Shown: positions 45,544 to 56,970 of the stretch, in pieces | Numbering within the stretch: the first letter of the stretch is position 1 | Layout: the number at the start of each line of letters is the position of its first letter | DNA from: Lumbricus rubellus | Lineage: Eukaryota; Annelida; Clitellata; Crassiclitellata; Lumbricidae | NCBI GenBank assembly: GCA_945859605.1 | Contig: OX243818.1 | Coordinates: 34,953,539 to 35,017,538 of the forward strand | Direction of reading: 5' to 3' | Length of the DNA stretch: 64,000 nt | Notes under the pieces: generated by a model | The model's database searches: none | The model's input: only the letters and a program-made list of their open reading frames with translations | Told to the model about the DNA's origin: nothing | Translations under genes and position numbers: made by a program

Positions 45544-48500
45544 GTAAATATTCCCATTATCATAGACAAACGAGAGTTTAAAGCGGTAGGCCTATAATTT
45601 TGTAACACTGTAAAATATGGCGCAAATGCCGATAATAATATTATTATTTAGACTTAGAGTAATCGGTAAGAGACTTCAGGAGTTGACCAAAGAGCATTGA
45701 GCATGTCTCTCGCTCACAATTGTAATGCTTAGGCTACCTAAGCCGTTTTTGGTACACACGAGTGACACTGACCAAACGTACAGTGCTCAATGAACACAAT
45801 ATTTTCTCTGAGCAAGAGCATTAAATCAAAAATCTGTTAAACTGTCATATTATTAGTCCGATTACTTATTTCTCGCACTTTCTATAATGCCTCTGCAAGC
45901 TTTCTGCTCAAAGGCGCTCCCGACTACAGCGCGGACACTGTAGGCCTATCTAAGTTTCACGCCGAAGCGCACGAGCAATTGCGACTGAAAGACTTGATCA
46001 AGGTCCCTACGCGGCGGATTTAGATGGATTTGAACATGGAGGCCTCCGACTTCAAGGCAACGAACCCAACACTACTGTAACACCACCGCGCTCCATGATT
46101 CCGATCAGGTAGCATCTTGTGAAATAGAAAGCTCATATTAATATAGCCTACTGTTAATGTAGCCTACCACTGCTCCGCCTAAACAAAAAAGCATTATTAG
46201 GCCTATGTTCAACAGTTACTGCAAGAATAATTATGTTCATGTGACAAATACCTCTCGTGATTAATAATACACTGAGATTTATAGCTTTAAAAAACGCATA
46301 TTTGGATGTTTCTTTGCAGCTATAAAGTCAGATGGTGGAAGGTGAGGCATTTGGAAAGCGGAAAGAACGGTTTCATACCAGAAAATCGCGTCTTTGTAAT
46401 TTCCAAAGGTGAGTCCCCCGCAGTGGGTTTTGAGATCTGGTGGATATTTTAATGGATTCAACTTCAAGACCAATGAGAGTTGGAGATCGACCAAAATAGT
46501 CTTTTACGGTATTCTTTGTTTTATAATAATTGAGTTCTTAATCGGAATGATCGCGCGGAAAGTGTAATAAACTGTAGCATGTTAGATCTTTATCGTCAAG
46601 GCTCAAGCGTGCAAACAATAGGCTATCCCAAATTAAATTCATCCAAACTAGTACATTTATGTATAGGTATGACAATAACCTTCTTCCACTTGCATTCTCA
46701 TCTTATTTTAGACCTAATTCATATACTAAAGGCATTAGAAATAACAGAATCTACATAAGTGTCTTTGCAAAAACGAACACTAGAAAGTTTTCTATTAAGT
46801 ATCAGGGTCCTCTCTTGTGGAATAATATACTGGAAAATATTCGTGCATCCAGGAGTCTCACTCGATTTAAATCCCAAATTCGTGCACACACATTAAAATG
46901 TAAAATGAACTACCCACCTAATCTATGTGTTCCCCCTTTTTTAAGTTAAGCAGAGGGAAGGTATCCCACTGCTACTACTTAAGTGATTCAAAATTACTCC
47001 CATTTCCATCTGTTTCCTGATCTAATATCATTTATCATATTATAATCAAGAATTTTTTCTTGGTAAATAGGCCCCAGTAGCGGGATCACTCCTTTCGGGT
47101 AGCCTATTGCTCCCTACATTTCACAGAAATGATTGCACTCTAAGCTTTACCATCGTAATTATTAACTGTAATTAATCACTTTGTGTACTATTATGAATGC
47201 ATAATTGTATGTTTGATATTCTTGGGATCACTAAACAAGTTCAAGTTCAAGTTCAAGGCTCAAGCTCAATGTTCATATTCAAAGATGCATAGCCTACTAA
47301 TGTATAAGCTTAGATGTGTGAATACATGCATTCGTACATTCATGCATCTGCATGCGTTTATTCATAAAATAGGCCTGCAAAGCCCTATATGCATACGTGC
47401 GTACACAAATACACACATGCATGCACACTTAATACATTGCATGTATAAAATAAATACCGTACAATCATGCATGCACACCTACTTCAGGTAGGCCTATACA
47501 ATAAATGCGCACGTGTATGCACGCATACAATACAAACATACGTACAGACACGCAACAATGCACTAAGCTCGTCGCTCACATAGGCCTACTTGTAATTATT
47601 AAAAAATACACATGAAATTATACAGCAAGAGTTAGTTACTTTATTCCAACCTGATATCGTTCATTTCAGACTCTTAAATAAGCATGTTAAGTCATCCGAG
47701 TTAATAATAAATTCTATTATTGGTCATAAGTAGGCCTAATAGGCTAATCGTAACCGCCCAACTTCTAAGGCTCCACTCGGTAGCATGCTGCTCTCCGTTG
47801 CATCTAACGTTGTTTGCGGGTATTCTGCATTTATTATATCCAGACGTGATAATTTGTCATGGATGCGTATTGCACGTAGCCTATCAAGCTGTTTCAAGTT
47901 TGGTTCCTGTTTCAGCGAAAGGCAATCTGGTTGGAATTCGTGACTTTGACCCAAACAATATGGACTACAGTGAGAGAATCGAACTGGAAAAAGTTATAAG
48001 GGGCCGAAGGTATTTGGAATTCATGGAAGGTGCAAATAAACTGACTAACAAAGGTCTAAACAAAAGCGAAGGAATATTATGTTTAAGCAGAAATGGAATC
48101 AAAATGGGAAAAGAAGTAGGCTTAATGAAGAATTCAACAGATCAGAACATTCACCTAAAAGGCAAAATGTCAGAAGAACTGAATAGAGCAGAACAGAAAC
48201 GCCAGGATGTAATAGATGAGAGACTGGAAGATCTTACATCGACTGAATTCGAAGAAACTTACAACTCAAAGGTCGATGCACATACGCTTACGTTTAAAAG
48301 AGGAGACAAAATAGAGACAATTCCACCTGCAGACATTTGGTGAGTATCTCTTCAACTGCAGACAATTGAGAGTTTTGTTCAATTTACAAATTCATAAATT
48401 TAGGCCTATATAAAAGTAGGTTTCTTTTTTGAGAGACGTGATAGTCGAATGTAACCCAGAGAGGTTCACGTATCCCTGAAATGGTTACTCTGTAAGGATC

Positions 48501-51500
48501 TTGAACGTCTTTCACAATTGCTCAGCATAGTTGGCCTGTTTTGTACGAATGTGACAAATATTAATGCTTTGGCCTTAGATTCCTGCAAACAATGTAAGAA
48601 AAAAAATGGTCTGGAACATTTACACAATGCCACTTTCTGATCTACTATAAATTAAATTACCACACTGAAAAGACTGTGGAAAGACTGTATAGTTGGGGGC
48701 TGTTGTCGTGTCTGAGCAACAGACGATGTGTTGTTCACTCCGTAACCAAGTTCACACGATTCTTAATAAAGAGAAGTTTGTCAGTTAAATGCGATTTGTT
48801 ATTTCAACAGGGCCGGATTTAGGCATGTTCAACATGTTCGGCCGAACAGGGCCCCCACACTTTCCACACTTTAAGGGGGCCCCCACAAAACGTGGAAAAA
48901 AATTTTTTAAGGAAATTTCGACGAAACGACTAATTGTCGTGAAATTTTCGCCAGATGACTAAAAAAAGGTCATCAACTATGTTGGCGAATTAAATGGTAG
49001 TTTTCCCGAATTTTTTTGGCCCGACTAAAAAAAAATTCGGACAGGGCCTCCACAAAAAATTTTTCGAACAGGACCCCCACATTGCTTAATCCGGCCCTGT
49101 ATTTCAAATGTTTCCTTGTAGTGATAGTGTCGAATGGTGGCAAGCAAAACATCTGAACACCGAAAAGATTGGATTCGTGCTAAGAACTCAAGTTGTTATC
49201 GGTAAGTGTCAGAGGCAATGTTTTTAGTCTTCAGGTAATGTTCATGTTTGTTAGGTTGAATTAGGAAATGCGTTTTAAGTTAATTACGTATGCAATTCCT
49301 TTGGGCTTTAGATATGCAATTAGCTCGTTGTTTTATGTATGTACACCCATGCGCACATAACATTTTAGCTTCATTATCAATAATGGATTTATTGCCTGTT
49401 CCGGACTTCAACCAAGTTTACATAATTAACAATACAGACCAAAATATGAATCTAGTATAGGGTCTCCCTAACCTTTTAATGCGGTGCATCCTCTTTGATC
49501 GTGCCTGAGTCGGGAGCGCGCATGAATATTTTTTTGAAAGGACGCTATAATAATATAAATGCATTGTTGGTAATGATGCTCAATATTTTGTATTTAAAAA
49601 ATAAAATAATTGCATTTTATATTTAGAAACAGAAAATGACCAACATTCTTCGAAGACAACGGTAGGATTGTGAAACTATTGAAGTAAGACATTAATTTTA
49701 GCAAACATAGGTTAAAAGTTTCATGAATTCAATAAACAGAACATTGGATTCAAACCGCAAACTTTATCAATCTCATTAAATGAGATTGGATACGTAAACA
49801 AATTTTGTTTACGGATCCAAGTACATGAACTGAAATATGTCCCCGTTGAAGCATATAAGATAGATGGCTAAGCACCTAATTTAGCTGAGACAGGCAAATC
49901 ATCAAGAAGTCAATTAAATTAGACGAGTTTTTAGAGCCTAATCAGATAATTAAGTCGAATAGAATAAAATAGGACAGCAGACTTCGCTGTTGTTGCCAAT
50001 GAATTAACACGTTTCAGCTATTCTTCTATTATTGGTTCACTACAGAAACAAAAAATTCTCTGCAAGTAAAATTGCGAAAACCGGAAGATGGAGTGAAGAA
50101 AATGTTTTGCTAAAGGTTGCATCACGTCGCTTGAAAATTATCTCGAATTGCGGAGAGGCTAATTAGGGTTTTTTCTCTGACCCGTCATTGGTGGTAATTT
50201 CAGTTTAACGTCAGTGTGTGGTAACAAAGACCATTAGCAACGCCCTGCTCCTTTATCCAAGCTAGGGACTGGCACTGGCAGAGTACATCCAGTGGCGGAG
50301 TTAACTCGTCATTGAAGAATGCGCAGAGTATTTTATGATCATGGTAGCCTAATTGCTTTCTGTGCATTCTGGATTTTGAAGGACAATAATTTGGTTTTAC
50401 AGTTGTATGAACTTCCACTGGAGTTGCTGGACATCATCTTGCAATATTCACTGATACATTGGTCAGCGAGTAACTCGACACGCGTCAGACAATTAGATGC
50501 TCTCAAATCGTGGGCTTCAGTCGACTCCTGTTGGTTTCGTAGAATAGAAAAACAAAGATTTAAGGGACGAATTCGACAGCGGCTCAAAGGTAGATTGCTT
50601 TCTATTACAAAGGCCCTACATCATATCAAATTTGTTTCGAGAATTTTCTATCAAAACAAGAAATGTGATATGTAGGACGTTCATTTATTTTAGAGCATTA
50701 ATATTATTGAAGTCAAATTTTTCTGAGACTTTGAATTGCGAGTAGTAGCCTACATTCTTGTCATAATTATGAGTGAAAAACCAACGATGTGCTCGGTTTG
50801 GTCTAGGCCTAGGCCTACATGTAATTTCTTATGAGTACACAATTTCTGAACATTATTACCGTAAAATTCAAAAATATAATTTGAGCAATCCTAATCATCT
50901 GCAAACTATTTATTTAGTACAACACGATGACAATCACGGCTGACCTGATTAAGGCCATCTACGTTGTGTACATCTACCTGGCTCCTAATGAAGACAGTCA
51001 AGGCTCTTCTTTGAATTTTTACAATAGGCCCATATAGAACTAGTCTGCTTATCATTGGTAAAGCAATGATGATGATGGTGGTTCTCTGCCCGAAGGCAGG
51101 TTCATTGGCTTTTACGCCCCTGGGGATGAGATGAGTGAGGTGGTTTCCCGTTGCTTTCCCCACAGACAATGATGGGTAAGCAACTTGCCCAAGGTCGCTC
51201 CGCAGCAGCTTGCGCTACCGCGTCCCACAGTGCTAGCCCGAGATATCTAAATCTCTAAATGTCAACTTCCCAGCCCGGGGCTTGAACCGCAGTATCCAAC
51301 AGACAAATGCCGGTAAAGCAATACGCACAAACAATATGACAAATTCAATGCAATTGTACTGGTGTGCTCACTGTGGTGGTAGATTTAGCTTGAACAAACC
51401 AAAAATCGTTTCCACAGGGAATTCCAAAACAGAAATGTACGGTTGCTTCTGTGCGGTTGCCGTAGCAATAGGCTACTTATCTTTATGGAACTGCATTCGT

Positions 51501-54500
51501 TTATGCGACAACGTAGGTCCCTGCTATAGGTATAGGTTAGCCTTGTATTAGATCGCGACGGCAACCCTTCATTAGCGCGCAGGACAAAACCGAGCGGACG
51601 CTACTGCGAGAGAAGTAAGGCTGTCCACAAAACGTTGCCCACCAGGACTGGTGACGACGGGAGTGGCAAAGTCGGATCCCGAGACGAGAGGGACATCATG
51701 GAAAGTTTTGGTCGACAATAAAAAAGCTCGATTCTAGCATCGCAACGATTATAAATCAAGTTTAATTTATAGTTGATCATTGTTTCTCAAATTAAAACAT
51801 CACCAACAAGGCATACCTGCAAAATAAAATGTCGCTGCTGAAGTTATAGCTTAACTAACATAGTTTACCAATCATGGTATGATTTCTTCAAATATTCCAA
51901 TTTCAAAGTGGCTATACCGTTGATTTATTACAGATTTCAATATAAAATCGACGAGGAGATCTGCAATCATCAGACAAAACAGGAATTTTCTCATAGAAAA
52001 TCTTGATCCGAGCGACGAATTGGTTGATTCGATGTTGCGCTGCACCTGTATAACGGAGGAAGAGAAGAGCCAATTATTTCAACGCCAATATTCAAACCCA
52101 AGAAAAAACGACAAAATTGTTTTTATGATGAGCGATTTCAACCAGACGAAGTTTTCAGATTTCATCAGATGTCTTCGAAGAACCAAACAGAACGCAGTGG
52201 CGAAGGTTCTTGGAAACGGAGGAGGTTCAGTGTAAACTGTTTTCTTATGTCTGACGACAAACAATCTTTATTTCAAACTGTAAATATTGGACTCAATTAT
52301 AAGATTATTATAGTCTAATCATAAGAATAATTATAGTCTATGTTGATCCTACTAGATGAAACTTAGGCCTAATGATTAATCATCTTTGCTCGGATAGATC
52401 TTTGTGCAAGCCATCCGAATACGACCGAACGCACGATGTTGCGCGTTTTAATTTATAGGCTGGACATTGCTGGACTTATCGCTTTCCTTACATCAAGAGC
52501 AGTAAAATTTAGCATATGAATTAACCAAAACACTACACTTTCACTCTAAAGAGTGCACCTGTTTCTCAACTGCTCGGTTTTCTTATAACAATTTATCTGT
52601 GTTCAGAAATTCAGTCAGGAGAACATTACAATTTACTTCGTTAAACTAAATTTCTGCAGACAAACTATAGCCTTCGATTGCCTATGGGAAAATTAGAACA
52701 TTTAATTGTCCTCGTTCTGGCTTTCAGTCGTCATGAAAGTTGAAGTGCGTGATGCAAAGCACGCAACGTCCATGGAAACACAGCGATTTATTCATCAAAA
52801 AGTCAAAGACATTCTAAGCAAAACTATGCCATGGTCATCTCAAACGGGCAAACTTATTAATCAGCTGAAGGATGAAGGCATAGAAATCCTCAACTCTCAA
52901 CTGAACAGACAGACTGTGGTCGTTTGGATCTGGTGTCATTCACAAACAGCACTTCAATATATTCAGAAGCTGTACGAATCGAATCAGTGGAGAGATGTTT
53001 TATGCGGTCTGGCTGATGTTCCACCTGAAATCATGCAATCGAAAGTGATCATCATTGACAGAAATAAATTCAACAAAACAGTTGGTAGGCTAAGTTTTTA
53101 CAAAACTGAAATGAATCATAAGAATTTAAATGAAATTCGAGACCTACCGTACTAAAAGTGAATGCGAAATCATTGCGGCTTGTCGTTAATGTATTAACAA
53201 CATGTGCAATTGTCTAGGCCTACATGCGCCATATCTGGGGGTATTTAGGACAATCGTAGACCTACGACTGCCATTTGAACTCAAGCACAGGTTCCTATCC
53301 TTCGGTCTCGGCTGAACAACGACGCCATAGAAACCACGCGGTCCATCTGCATTTGTCGCGGAATCGGGCTATCCTCCTTCCAACCTTGAAGTGAGATGGA
53401 CTTGACATAGCCTACTAAGTAATCATACACACTGCAGTCCTATTGCAAATGTGACATTACCTTCCTAGCATAATATTTTTTGAACGATTTGTTTATAAAG
53501 AACAAATCCTTTAGGCCAGGGGTGTCAAAGAGCTGGCCCGCGGGCCATTTCTGGACCGCCGACGATTTTTTGGCCCGCGGAGCCTTCCCTAAAGTTTAAA
53601 AAATTATTTTAAAAGTTGCCAAAATTTAATAAGAAGTGAATAGTGGACATTGAATCAAGATCTTTTCGCAACATTAATTTTGGACCTTTCTGGAAATTGG
53701 CTGACCAAACCCGGAGCTCCCTCTCAGATCACTATCCAATTTTTCTCAGGAGCCTCGACACCCTGGCCCGCCACTTGCTAGAAAATGTTCACACTAGCCC
53801 GCCGCTTGTTAGAAGATGTTCAAACTGGCCCGCCACAAAAAAGGTTTGACACTCCTGCCTTAGGCTATTTATATGTGAATTGGCAACTCACTCGTGTATT
53901 TCTTTCTTATCCTAAGACAGTTTTCTTTGACCCACTGGAGTTTGGAGCGCTTCTGAGTAAATAATGCTAAATAATGAGCGAATGAATATTAGAAATGTGA
54001 ATTGTGGTAAACGATTGGAGATAAGTAAGTAAAATATTTATTATACCCACTCACTTGTTCAGTTACAATATTAATTCTTGTTTCAGTCGTATGTCCGGCG
54101 TCTGTCAGTTTGACTGAGAGAATCAACATCGGAAGACACGAAAGTGTGCGTGGAGTGACCAAACTGCGAAATGAAATCTACGTTCTCCATGGACAATTCT
54201 CTTATCCTAATCCGCCTGGAATTTGTGTCTTTGAGGATCGACATCCATTTCGTCTTCAGAGAAAAATCGAAATAAAAGAGATTTTAAATCCCACTAACAT
54301 AGGATCCAGTGAGAAGGAAAATTGCCTCTTCGTCCACGACGTATATGACAGAGACGTTTGGAAGATAACAAGAGAAACAGATGACCAACATAAAATCATG
54401 AAATTAAAGTCCGATGATGAAAAGTCAGTCATCATGTCAGCGTCAAATGATGGTCAATTGTTGTTTTACTGTCATACATTGTTCAGTCTGATGATTTACG

Positions 54501-55180
54501 AATCAGACGCAAAACATTTTCGAACAATAATTGAGTTGCCAAAAGACATCAACCATCCACAGCATGCAGTGCAAACATCTATAGGAAATGTCATCATCCT
54601 TCACGACTCAAGTAAGAGAAAGCCGGAAGAAGAGAAAGAGGCGGAGGAAGTGAAAGGGAAGAAGGAAAAGGATGGAGATCAAAGATCAGATGAAGGAGAG
54701 AACCAAACAGATGAAGAGGGCATGAAAGAGATGGAGAAGGGGGAGAGTGAGTCAAGAGGCGCAAAATCCATCGAAGTGGAGGATGGGAAGAACGGAGAGG
54801 ACGTGAAAGAGAGTGGGTCAAATGAGGGAAGTTCGGAAAGACATTGGCTTATAAGTGAGTTAAATAGGGATGGACAGTTGGTACGTCGTTTTATTTCTTC
54901 AACTGAAACACAGAGATTGGAAAATCCTGTTAAGCTGTCACTCGAGTCAGACGACAAAGTGTTTGTGGCCGACAGAAATGGCGAGAAAGTCATTCTCTTT
55001 GATTCCGATCTCAAATGGAATCGAACTATTTGTCAAACAAATGAAGAAGCAGATGAAGAAAAAGAAGAATATAAGAAGAGCTTCATGCCGGAGACATTAT
55101 TTTACGACGAAGAAAAGAAGCAACTGATCGTCGGAGGATATTTTGGATTTGTCAATATTTACACATTTAATCAAACATAA
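45369..55180 (+). CDS. Multidomain SH3-SH3-F-box-like-CARD-TRADD-N-like-NHL protein gene (nine exons recognised)
   Basis: Exons 45369-45543, 46320-46408, 47916-48339, 49122-49201, 49627-49661, 50403-50589, 51934-52224, 52728-53084 and 54087-55180 have splice phases 1-2, 2-1, 1-2, 2-1, 1-0, 0-1, 1-1, 1-1, 1-stop, so every junction keeps frame. They encode about 910 residues. The N-terminus lies further upstream; an ATG at 44790 (MGEDETL) is possible but has no phase-1 donor. Domain order suggests a cytoplasmic adaptor: SH3 pairs bind proline-rich partners, CARD mediates death-fold assembly, and the NHL propeller binds RNA or protein. The introns hold a SINE, a LINE end and two hAT MITEs, none within coding sequence. 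Alternatively the SH3 part and the CARD-NHL part are two genes; the uninterrupted phase match argues against it. Confidence 0.65.
45890..46095 (-). mobile_element. tRNA-derived SINE, minus strand, in intron a-b
   Basis: Reverse-oriented, diverged copy of the 31663 SINE (AAGTTTCACGCCGAAGCGC, GCAATTGCGACTGAA). Confidence 0.7.
46320..46408 (+). CDS. Exon b: second half of SH3-like domain 1
   Basis: Between TTCTTTGCAG and GTGAGT it encodes YKVRWWKVRHLESGKNGFIP and ENRVFVISK. WW followed by G-F-I-P and a hydrophobic V is the hallmark second half of SH3 (the Pro-containing PSNYV-like site is kept as PENRV). Confidence 0.8.
46640..46945 (+). mobile_element. LINE 3' end in intron b-c
   Basis: The plus frame has RKFSIKYQGPLLWNNI and RASRSLTRFKSQIRAHTL, the usual last residues (fSIkyqGPxiWN...Sl..FK) of a CR1/L2-type LINE, then a stop. 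Confidence 0.75.
47916..48339 (+). CDS. Exon c: first half of SH3-like domain 2 with long insertion
   Basis: After TGTTTCAG: NLVGIRDFDPNNMDYSERIE, LEKVIRGRRYLEF as in exon a, then about 80 polar residues (low complexity, K/E rich), then DAHTLTFKRGDKIETIPPAD with donor TTTG/GTGAGT in phase 2. The insert makes it much longer than exon a. Confidence 0.7.
48808..49099. mobile_element. 292-bp hAT MITE with perfect 8-bp target duplication
   Basis: The ends are CAGGGCCGGATTTAGGCA and TGCTTAATCCGGCCCTG. TATTTCAA flanks both sides (48800-48807 and 49100-49107). Its right end is only 22 bases from the acceptor of exon d, so the branch-point region of that intron is element-derived or just outside it. 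Confidence 0.9.
49122..49201 (+). CDS. Exon d: second half of SH3-like domain 2
   Basis: DSVEWWQAKHLNTEKIGFVL then RTQVVI, donor GTAAGT in phase 1. WW and G-F-V are kept, but the P of the ligand-binding site is replaced (GFVLRTQV against GFIPENRV in exon b), so binding may differ. The acceptor is 22 bases after a hAT insertion. Confidence 0.75.
49627..49661 (+). CDS. Exon e: 35-nt linker exon
   Basis: Between TATATTTAG and GTAGGA it reads (E)TENDQHSSKTT. It was found because exon d ends in phase 1 and exon f starts in phase 0; this exon is exactly 1-0. No other support. Confidence 0.5.
50403..50589 (+). CDS. Exon f: F-box-like segment
   Basis: After TTTGGTTTTACAG: LYELPLELLDIILQYSLIHW, LDALKSWASVDSCWFRRIEK and FKGRIRQRLK, donor GTAGAT phase 1. 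LPxELLxxIL...L...SxV...W(F/R)R is the F-box pattern, although the middle is short and unusual. If real it would link the protein to Skp1-cullin ligases. Confidence 0.55.
51934..52224 (+). CDS. Exon g: CARD
   Basis: A symmetrical 1-1 exon of 97 codons. AIIRQNRNFLIENLDPSDEL, MLRCTCITEEEKSQLF, RKNDKIVFMM and FSDFIRCLRRTKQNAVAKVL follow the six-helix CARD pattern (fLxxxL, lt..E, kN..Ll.il, F..cL..t.Q..va..L). The donor GGAG/GTTCAG is weak but phase-compatible. Confidence 0.8.
52728..53084 (+). CDS. Exon h: alpha/beta domain, possibly TRADD N-terminal-like
   Basis: A symmetrical 1-1 exon of 119 codons. Predicted order: strand (VMKVEV), long helix (TQRFIHQKVKDILSK), strand (VVVWIWCH), helices (TALQYIQKLYESNQWRDVLC), strand (SKVIIIDR). 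The middle block resembles the (I/V)xLxFC....c.fL..Y..g.L...L pattern of the TRADD N-terminal domain from memory. This is a hypothesis needing a profile search. Its place right after a CARD fits death-fold signalling. Confidence 0.6.
53517..53857. mobile_element. 341-bp hAT (Charlie-like) MITE
   Basis: CAGGGGTGTCAAA...GGCCCGCGGGCC at the left and GGTTTGACACTCCTG at the right are typical hAT-Charlie-like ends. The flanks CTTTAGGC and CCTTAGGC match at seven of eight. It lies in intron h-i. Confidence 0.85.
54087..55180 (+). CDS. Exon i: C-terminal NHL/TRIM-type beta-propeller
   Basis: The last exon (364 codons, stop TAA). Blades are marked by SVRGVTKLRNEIYVL, ICVFEDRHPFRLQRKIEIKE, NCLFVHDVYDRDVWKITRE, QHAVQTSIGNVIILH, WLISELNRDGQLVRRFISS, DDKVFVADRNGEKVILFDSD and KKQLIVGGYFGFVNIYTF, a pattern of NHL-repeat proteins. 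A highly charged, mostly acidic insert of about 75 residues (about 54613-54840) interrupts one blade. No AATAAA was found within 400 bases after the stop. Confidence 0.78.
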
Positions 55181-55849
55181 AATCACTTTTCGTAGACCTG
55201 TAGATTTTGACAATCAAAAGTCCTCTTCTAGCATCTTCGGTAGCCTATATCCTGCATATGTGAATATAACATAATTATTTGACCAATAGGCCTACTGAAA
55301 GTCTAATATTACAACATTGGCGCGCAGCAACTTTGCTAGATTGCCCTCTGCTTATGTTCTAAAGTGTTTATAACTCCACTTTACATAAATCACACGTGTG
55401 TTAGCTTGAATGCATGATACACGAATATGGCGGTATGCAGGCAATGTATGCACATATTTAATACTAATATGCACAGAGTGGGTTTAAAAAAAGTACCCAT
55501 AATAGTTTCTTTCTGTCAATATCTCGGTCAGAAATAAGAATGTTTAAATCACATTTTACACGCTTAGAGGCAATTCATATTTATTTGCAATGGCCAAAAC
55601 TCACCAAACTATAGGGTGTCTCGATAGGTCGAGAACGATTTTGAATGCAGACAAATATAATTATGTTGTACCCAATATAATGTTGAAAATTATTGTATAC
55701 TGGCGGATAGGTTGTTCAATTGAGAATATTCGTGACGTCATCAAATTCGTGCCAAGTAGGCCTAAACGTCTAGTTAAGCCGCAGACAATACTGTACGACC
55801 GTCATTGTTAATCCACACATAATTAATTAATAGAAATTATCATTTAGTA

Positions 55850-56180
55850 TTTAATAATGTTTCCTTTACTCTTTATTACAGCCTCAAGTCGATTAGTCAT
55901 CGAGCCAAATAGTTGTCAGAGTTGTCCGAGGTAGCCTAATCCTATTGATGTCCATGCCTTACAAAGCCGACGTTTTAACTTTTAAGGTGTTCAAAGTTTG
56001 GGGTTCGGGATCGGCATAAACAGTTGCCGCCATAATACTCCAAACATTTTCCATTGGTGACAAATCCGGCGAATTAGGCGGCTAGTCCCCTGGTGAGATG
56101 TAAGCTATCCATTGATAGGCCCTATTTTTGTTCAACCATTCGACTGAGGCATTTGATGTGTATGCACGTGCACCGTCTTC
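55850..56180 (-). pseudogene. Decayed Tc1-like transposase C-terminus
   Basis: The minus frame reads DGARAYTSNASVEWLNKN, then PNSPDLSPMENVWSIMAATV and YADPEPQTLNTL in shifted frames. This is the DDE region of a Tc1/mariner transposase between the second D and the end. Its terminal repeats were not located. It lies between the two CARD genes. Confidence 0.75.
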
Positions 56181-56514
56181 ACCGTTATTATGAAACATTC
56201 TTGTGGCTGTTAAATCAACTGAGCGCAGACTGCACTTCGATGGAATGCGGGTTTGACCTCTTTCTCCAGTATCTCATTGATGTGATAGAATCTAAGTCGA
56301 AGTGACTGAAGTTTTATTTGGAATGATATGAAGTTTTTTTAGGCTATTATAGCTATAGTCAGCCATTTTAACATGAAGGGCAAGATGAAAAAGAACTAAG
56401 GCAGAAGAATAAACTTTAAGTCCATAGCCTAATAGCACAATAGTAGCTTATGCAGCATGTTTCTATCATAATAGGCTACACATATAATTATTATGTTTAG
56501 GTCCTCCCGAATAG

Positions 56515-56970
56515 GATCTTGCATAGCCAGGCTATAAGAGATCGGTAGACTGTGGCCTAGGCCAAGGTCTTGCTTACTGGCAGCGAGTTTTTTGTGTCAA
56601 GCGCCGCTACTGTGTGAGCGAACAGACGCTACTAAAACGCGCATAAAAGCAGCGTGTGTCTGGGCGACCGTAAGCCGATCCTACGAGGCCACAGGCGAAC
56701 ACAGCAGACCATAACCATGAATAGTGTTGACTCTGTTGTGTGAATATTTTACCTGTGCTCTATGAAATGGGGGTCGACCGTCAACTGGCAAGATAATATC
56801 GTCGACTGACGACGCATTGCTACACGACCCAGATGAGAAGGATCTATAGAACCTAGGCTACGTCAAGTGATATGGATATTGTATATCGCGTGTTAGACAA
56901 TCAACGAAGGACTTCAAACCGCCTGGGTCATCTGATGATGCAGGAATAATGGTCCGTTGCCAATTCTTAT
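56515..56970 (+). promoter_or_regulatory. Putative promoter and leader of the second CARD gene
   Basis: CATAAAAG at 56642-56649 and surrounding words resemble the region at 41885-42340 before the first gene. The first coding exon follows 2.1 kb later. Confidence 0.4.
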
